Made by a program: the position numbers and the translations under genes
Shown here: one piece after another, positions 12,708 to 14,875 of the stretch
How the letters are laid out: every line of letters begins with the position of its first letter
Numbering within the stretch: position 1 is the first letter of the stretch
NCBI GenBank assembly: GCA_007375785.1
Contig: VMEY01000012.1
Coordinates: 1 to 14,875, forward strand
DNA length: 14,875 nt
Origin: Parcubacteria group bacterium Athens0416_74
GTDB taxonomy: Bacteria > Patescibacteriota > Minisyncoccia > Phycocordibacterales > UBA2100
Direction: 5' to 3'
The notes under the pieces: generated by a model
Seen by the model: only the letters and a program-made list of their open reading frames with translations
Told to the model about the DNA's origin: nothing
Database searches by the model: none

Positions 12708-13174
12708 CTCTCGAGCGTGCCAAAGAGCACCACGCCGGCGGCAACCGAGACATTGAGTGACTCCTTCTTCCCGTGCATGGGTATCTCTACAATATCGTCG
12801 CAGTTTGCGAGCATCTGTGGTGAGATTCCCCGCACTTCGTTGCCCAGAATAAAAAGTGTTCGCTCCCCTTTCTTCAGTGCACGATAGTCATGCGAGCGAG
12901 CATGCTGCTCAATGCCGACGATGTGCCACCCATCTTTGCGCATCGCACGCAAAAGTGGGCCGGGAGATTTCACATACCGCCACCGGAGCGAAGTCTCGGC
13001 GCCCAGCGCCGTCTTCGCAATATCTTTCTGCGGTCGACCGAATCGGTCGATAGGACGAGGCGTGTAGCCGCTCAGGTACACGTGTGTAACGCCCGCCGCA
13101 TCGCAGGTGCGAAATATCGAACCCGCATTGTGTGCGCTTCGAATGTTGTGTAGAAGCACCGCCACTTCTTTCAT
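12704..13174 (-). CDS. SpoU/TrmH family RNA 2'-O-ribose methyltransferase
   Basis: This 156-residue SPOUT-fold enzyme shows all three SpoU motifs: NIRSAHNAGSIFRT (10-23), FILGNEVRGIS (108-118), and IPMHGKKESLNVSVAAGVV (131-149). Together these form the deep trefoil knot that binds S-adenosylmethionine, with the motif 1 Arg taking part in catalysis. The target is a ribose in tRNA or rRNA. The short form, with no N-terminal RNA-binding domain, is closest in size to TrmL (about 157 residues), which modifies the tRNA wobble position, but TrmH-like rRNA targets are also possible. It diverges from the DoxX-like gene with 67 nt between starts, and converges tail to tail with the lamin-tail gene. Confidence 0.9.
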   Translation of the reverse strand: MKEVAVLLHNIRSAHNAGSIFRTCDAAGVTHVYLSGYTPRPIDRFGRPQKDIAKTALGAETSLRWRYVKSPGPLLRAMRKDGWHIVGIEQHARSHDYRALKKGERTLFILGNEVRGISPQMLANCDDIVEIPMHGKKESLNVSVAAGVVLFGTLES

Positions 13175-13185
13175 AGCGAGAGCCT

Positions 13186-13191
13186 AGCATA
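13186..13191 (-). promoter_or_regulatory. Candidate -10 box for the SpoU-family methyltransferase gene
   Basis: The minus strand reads TATGCT, ending 11 nt before the ATG, for a leader of only about 5 nt. No -35 is evident. Confidence 0.4.
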
Positions 13192-13205
13192 CCCGCCCAA
13201 GCTCG

Positions 13206-13234
13206 TTCACTTCTCCTCGCCGCTACGTTATACT
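13206..13234 (+). promoter_or_regulatory. Promoter for the DoxX-like gene
   Basis: TTCACT (13206-13211), a 17-nt spacer and TATACT (13229-13234) match the sigma-70 pattern at 4/6 and 5/6. The -10 box ends 7 nt before the ATG, again predicting transcription from the start codon. Confidence 0.55.
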
Positions 13235-13241
13235 TCTAGGC

Positions 13242-13586
13242 ATGCTTTCCATATTCCCCGAAATACTTTTCCTCGCTCCGTTTGCCGCACTCGCTCTCAG
13301 ACTCTCGCTCACTGTGGTGCTTCTTATTACCGCATGGGCGCACGTATCGCGGCCGGAAACACTTCCGCGTGTTTGGGCTCTCGCTGAGGCCGCGGCGGCG
13401 GTATCACTCCTCGTAGGTGCGTGGACGCAGCCGGTAGCACTCTTTGCAGCTGCGTGGCTTTTTGCGAGCATGTTCTTCCACGGCATGCGCATATTCCCCA
13501 AGAGCACTATCGCGCTCGCGCTCATCATCGCGCTCTCCCTCGTTGTCACTGGTCCGGGCGCCTTCGCACTCGACCTTCCTCTCTAA
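13242..13586 (+). CDS. DoxX-like small integral membrane protein
   Basis: The 114-residue product is almost wholly hydrophobic with about four membrane helices. The pattern LALRLSLTVVLLITAWAHV in helix 1, a two-helix middle (LAEAAAAVSLLVGAWTQP), MFFHGMRIFPKS, and the ending VTGPGAFALDLPL follows small DoxX-family proteins, which typically end with a TGPGxxSLD motif. DoxX proteins are linked to thiosulphate oxidation or redox balance in a few organisms, but most have no known role and none is claimed here. It stands alone between divergent and same-strand neighbours, with its own promoter. The start is fixed by the -10 box 7 nt upstream. Confidence 0.7.
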   Translation: MLSIFPEILFLAPFAALALRLSLTVVLLITAWAHVSRPETLPRVWALAEAAAAVSLLVGAWTQPVALFAAAWLFASMFFHGMRIFPKSTIALALIIALSLVVTGPGAFALDLPL

Positions 13587-13636
13587 AAGGCCCTCCACTC
13601 TCTACACACCCATGGTATTGCGAGGCACTTTTCGCA

Positions 13637-13645
13637 TGCCACAAT
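13637..13645 (+). promoter_or_regulatory. Candidate extended -10 element for the helical protein gene
   Basis: TGCCACAAT (TGn plus CACAAT) ends 7 nt before an ATG at 13653, the same geometry as pilM and ruvA. It favours 13653 over the ATG at 13644, which overlaps the box itself. Confidence 0.4.
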
Positions 13646-13652
13646 GCTGCGT

Positions 13653-14834
13653 ATGGGAATAGAACTCCGCAAAGTACGGAGAAGCATCGAGGAAAAGGCT
13701 GAGAAAGCTGCTATCAAAGACCCTCTCACAGGTGAGCAGATGGAGCTCGGCGAACATGCAAAATCACAAGAGGACATCTGGCAAGACCCTGAAGAGCAGG
13801 CCAAGTTTCTGCAGTTTCTCGGTGCAAAAGACAGCCGTAAGGCAAAGCCTGTCATCGACGCTCTTGAGAACAAACGTCTTTTGACAGAGAGTCAGCAAAC
13901 CTACATCGACGAGTCGGTCAGAGGTTACAACACCCGTAGAGCTGAAATGGGCAGACTGGAGCAGATCTTTACGCCGGACTACGTCCGCGACATCGCCGAA
14001 ACGGACAAGAGTGTTGGTCTCATGGTTAAACAGATTGGACTCGAGAGAGCTCATGAGCTTCTCAGAGGCCAACTTGAAAAGCTTTCCCTGGACGACGCAA
14101 AATCGTACTCAAAGCTCGTCAAATCCATGTCGGAAGAACGCACTCTCAGTGAAGGCGGCTGGGCACGGAGCGTCGATGCGAAAGTCTCCACCGCTTTAGA
14201 AAAGACGGGCATCCCGGAAAGCGAGCTCGGGCGGTACGTCACAAAGAGCATAAACCTATCGAGCGGATTCGACTCGGGAGAAAAGACGATGATTGAGCGT
14301 ACAGCTCGAGAAAGCATGAATACTCTAATGAAAGTCGCCGACATCGTCAGCGGAAGTGCTATTTCTCATCGACGCGCCCGCACTCTCATCGAGTCATTTC
14401 AGCACCAGCGCGATGTACTCCAACAGAGCAATCTGCATCTAGCTGATATCGCAAAGGTCCTCAAGGCCTCTATTACCCCGGAAATACGGCAGGAGATGCA
14501 GCGCGTCATGATGGAGGGCGGAGAGATGAAGGGCATGCCTGAAACCAACGTAAACACCATCCAAGAGCTCCGTGCGGCACGAGAAGAGTTTGAAGAAGGA
14601 GCAGTGAAGAAGCGTTTTGGCGAAGCACTGAAAGCGGAGAGCAAGCGACTGAAGAAGAAAAGCCTCTCGGCGTACTCACCGGCAGAGAAAAGCGCGTTTA
14701 TTGATTCATTTGTCGATACTGAGGTAACGCTTCAGAAGAAAAAGATCGGCCGCGGCATCTTTACTGCGCTCCTCAATATATTCCTCAAATCAAAGCCCGA
14801 CATTAAAACTCACGCTGCATCACTATGGCCCTAA
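13653..14834 (+). CDS. Unrecognised long alpha-helical, charged protein
   Basis: I do not recognise a family. The protein (393 residues from the ATG at 13653; 396 if the ATG at 13644 is used) is rich in Glu, Lys, Arg, Ser and Leu with very little aromatic or Cys content, and appears helical throughout. No signal peptide is present, and no membrane segment other than a weakly hydrophobic patch near the end (RGIFTALLNIFLKS). Segments such as IQELRAAREEFEEGAVKKR and EALKAESKRLKKK look coiled-coil. DPLTGEQMELGEHAKSQEDI near residue 25 and the short, regular helices suggest a structural or scaffold role, which is a guess. The next gene starts 10 nt inside its 3' end, so the pair is translationally linked. 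Confidence 0.75.
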   Translation: MGIELRKVRRSIEEKAEKAAIKDPLTGEQMELGEHAKSQEDIWQDPEEQAKFLQFLGAKDSRKAKPVIDALENKRLLTESQQTYIDESVRGYNTRRAEMGRLEQIFTPDYVRDIAETDKSVGLMVKQIGLERAHELLRGQLEKLSLDDAKSYSKLVKSMSEERTLSEGGWARSVDAKVSTALEKTGIPESELGRYVTKSINLSSGFDSGEKTMIERTARESMNTLMKVADIVSGSAISHRRARTLIESFQHQRDVLQQSNLHLADIAKVLKASITPEIRQEMQRVMMEGGEMKGMPETNVNTIQELRAAREEFEEGAVKKRFGEALKAESKRLKKKSLSAYSPAEKSAFIDSFVDTEVTLQKKKIGRGIFTALLNIFLKSKPDIKTHAASLWP

Positions 14835-14875
14835 CTCCAGAACAGCTTCGCACTGAGATAGACCGCCTTTTGGAC
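14825..14875 (+). CDS. Start of a following gene (partial, 17 codons)
   Basis: An ATG at 14825 opens MALTPEQLRTEIDRLLD, still open at the window edge. It overlaps the stop of the helical protein by 10 nt in another frame. The sequence is helical and charged like its neighbour, but too short to identify. Confidence 0.6.
   Translation, partial: MALTPEQLRTEIDRLLD

Overview
Most of this window (about 1080-14875) reads as one chromosome segment of a Patescibacteria/CPR bacterium, most likely a Parcubacteria-type lineage. The evidence is a moderate GC content, very compact gene packing (1-12 nt gaps, overlapping stop codons), a PilM-PilN-PilO pilus-assembly set, a shortened MurE-like ligase, a lamin-tail-domain protein, and a large Cys-rich and Gln/Tyr-rich surface protein with Ig-like repeats. 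The lineage is inferred from gene content and style, not from a phylogenetic marker.

Positions 1-1078 are different: very GC-rich sequence encoding, on the minus strand, a piece of a copper-type P1B ATPase resembling CcoI/FixI of proteobacteria. It is joined directly to the first 50 codons of the fourth gene of the pilus operon. The join looks like a contig-end chimera rather than a real gene fusion. A second discontinuity lies inside the ATPase near 945.

Positions 1079-6165 are a long minus-strand series, read from right to left: tRNA-Ser(UGA), riboflavin kinase, riboflavin synthase (ribE), lumazine synthase (ribH), an archaeal-RibL-like nucleotidyltransferase, ruvX, a stand-alone tRNA-binding protein, pilM, pilN, pilO and a truncated fourth pilus gene. 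The four flavin genes form a coherent module: last two steps of riboflavin synthesis, phosphorylation to FMN, and probably adenylation to FAD. pilM is split into two frames because 59 bp inside it are an exact inverted copy of the end of ruvX.

Positions 6179-9135 hold a divergent promoter region, a small two-helix membrane protein on the plus strand, and a converging 796-residue surface protein. Positions 9136-9577 are non-coding: a tRNA-Arg(GCG), a hairpin just downstream of it, and about 260 bp of repeats bounded by a 22-bp direct repeat of the tRNA 3' end, the arrangement expected of an element inserted at a tRNA gene.

Positions 9578-14875 hold rpsT (minus) divergent from ruvA and a murE-like gene (plus), a lamin-tail protein, a converging SpoU-family RNA methyltransferase, a DoxX-like membrane protein, a long unrecognised helical protein and the first 17 codons of a following gene. 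Across the window, genes that head transcription units repeatedly have a good -10 box ending only 6-7 nt before the ATG, which predicts leaderless mRNAs.
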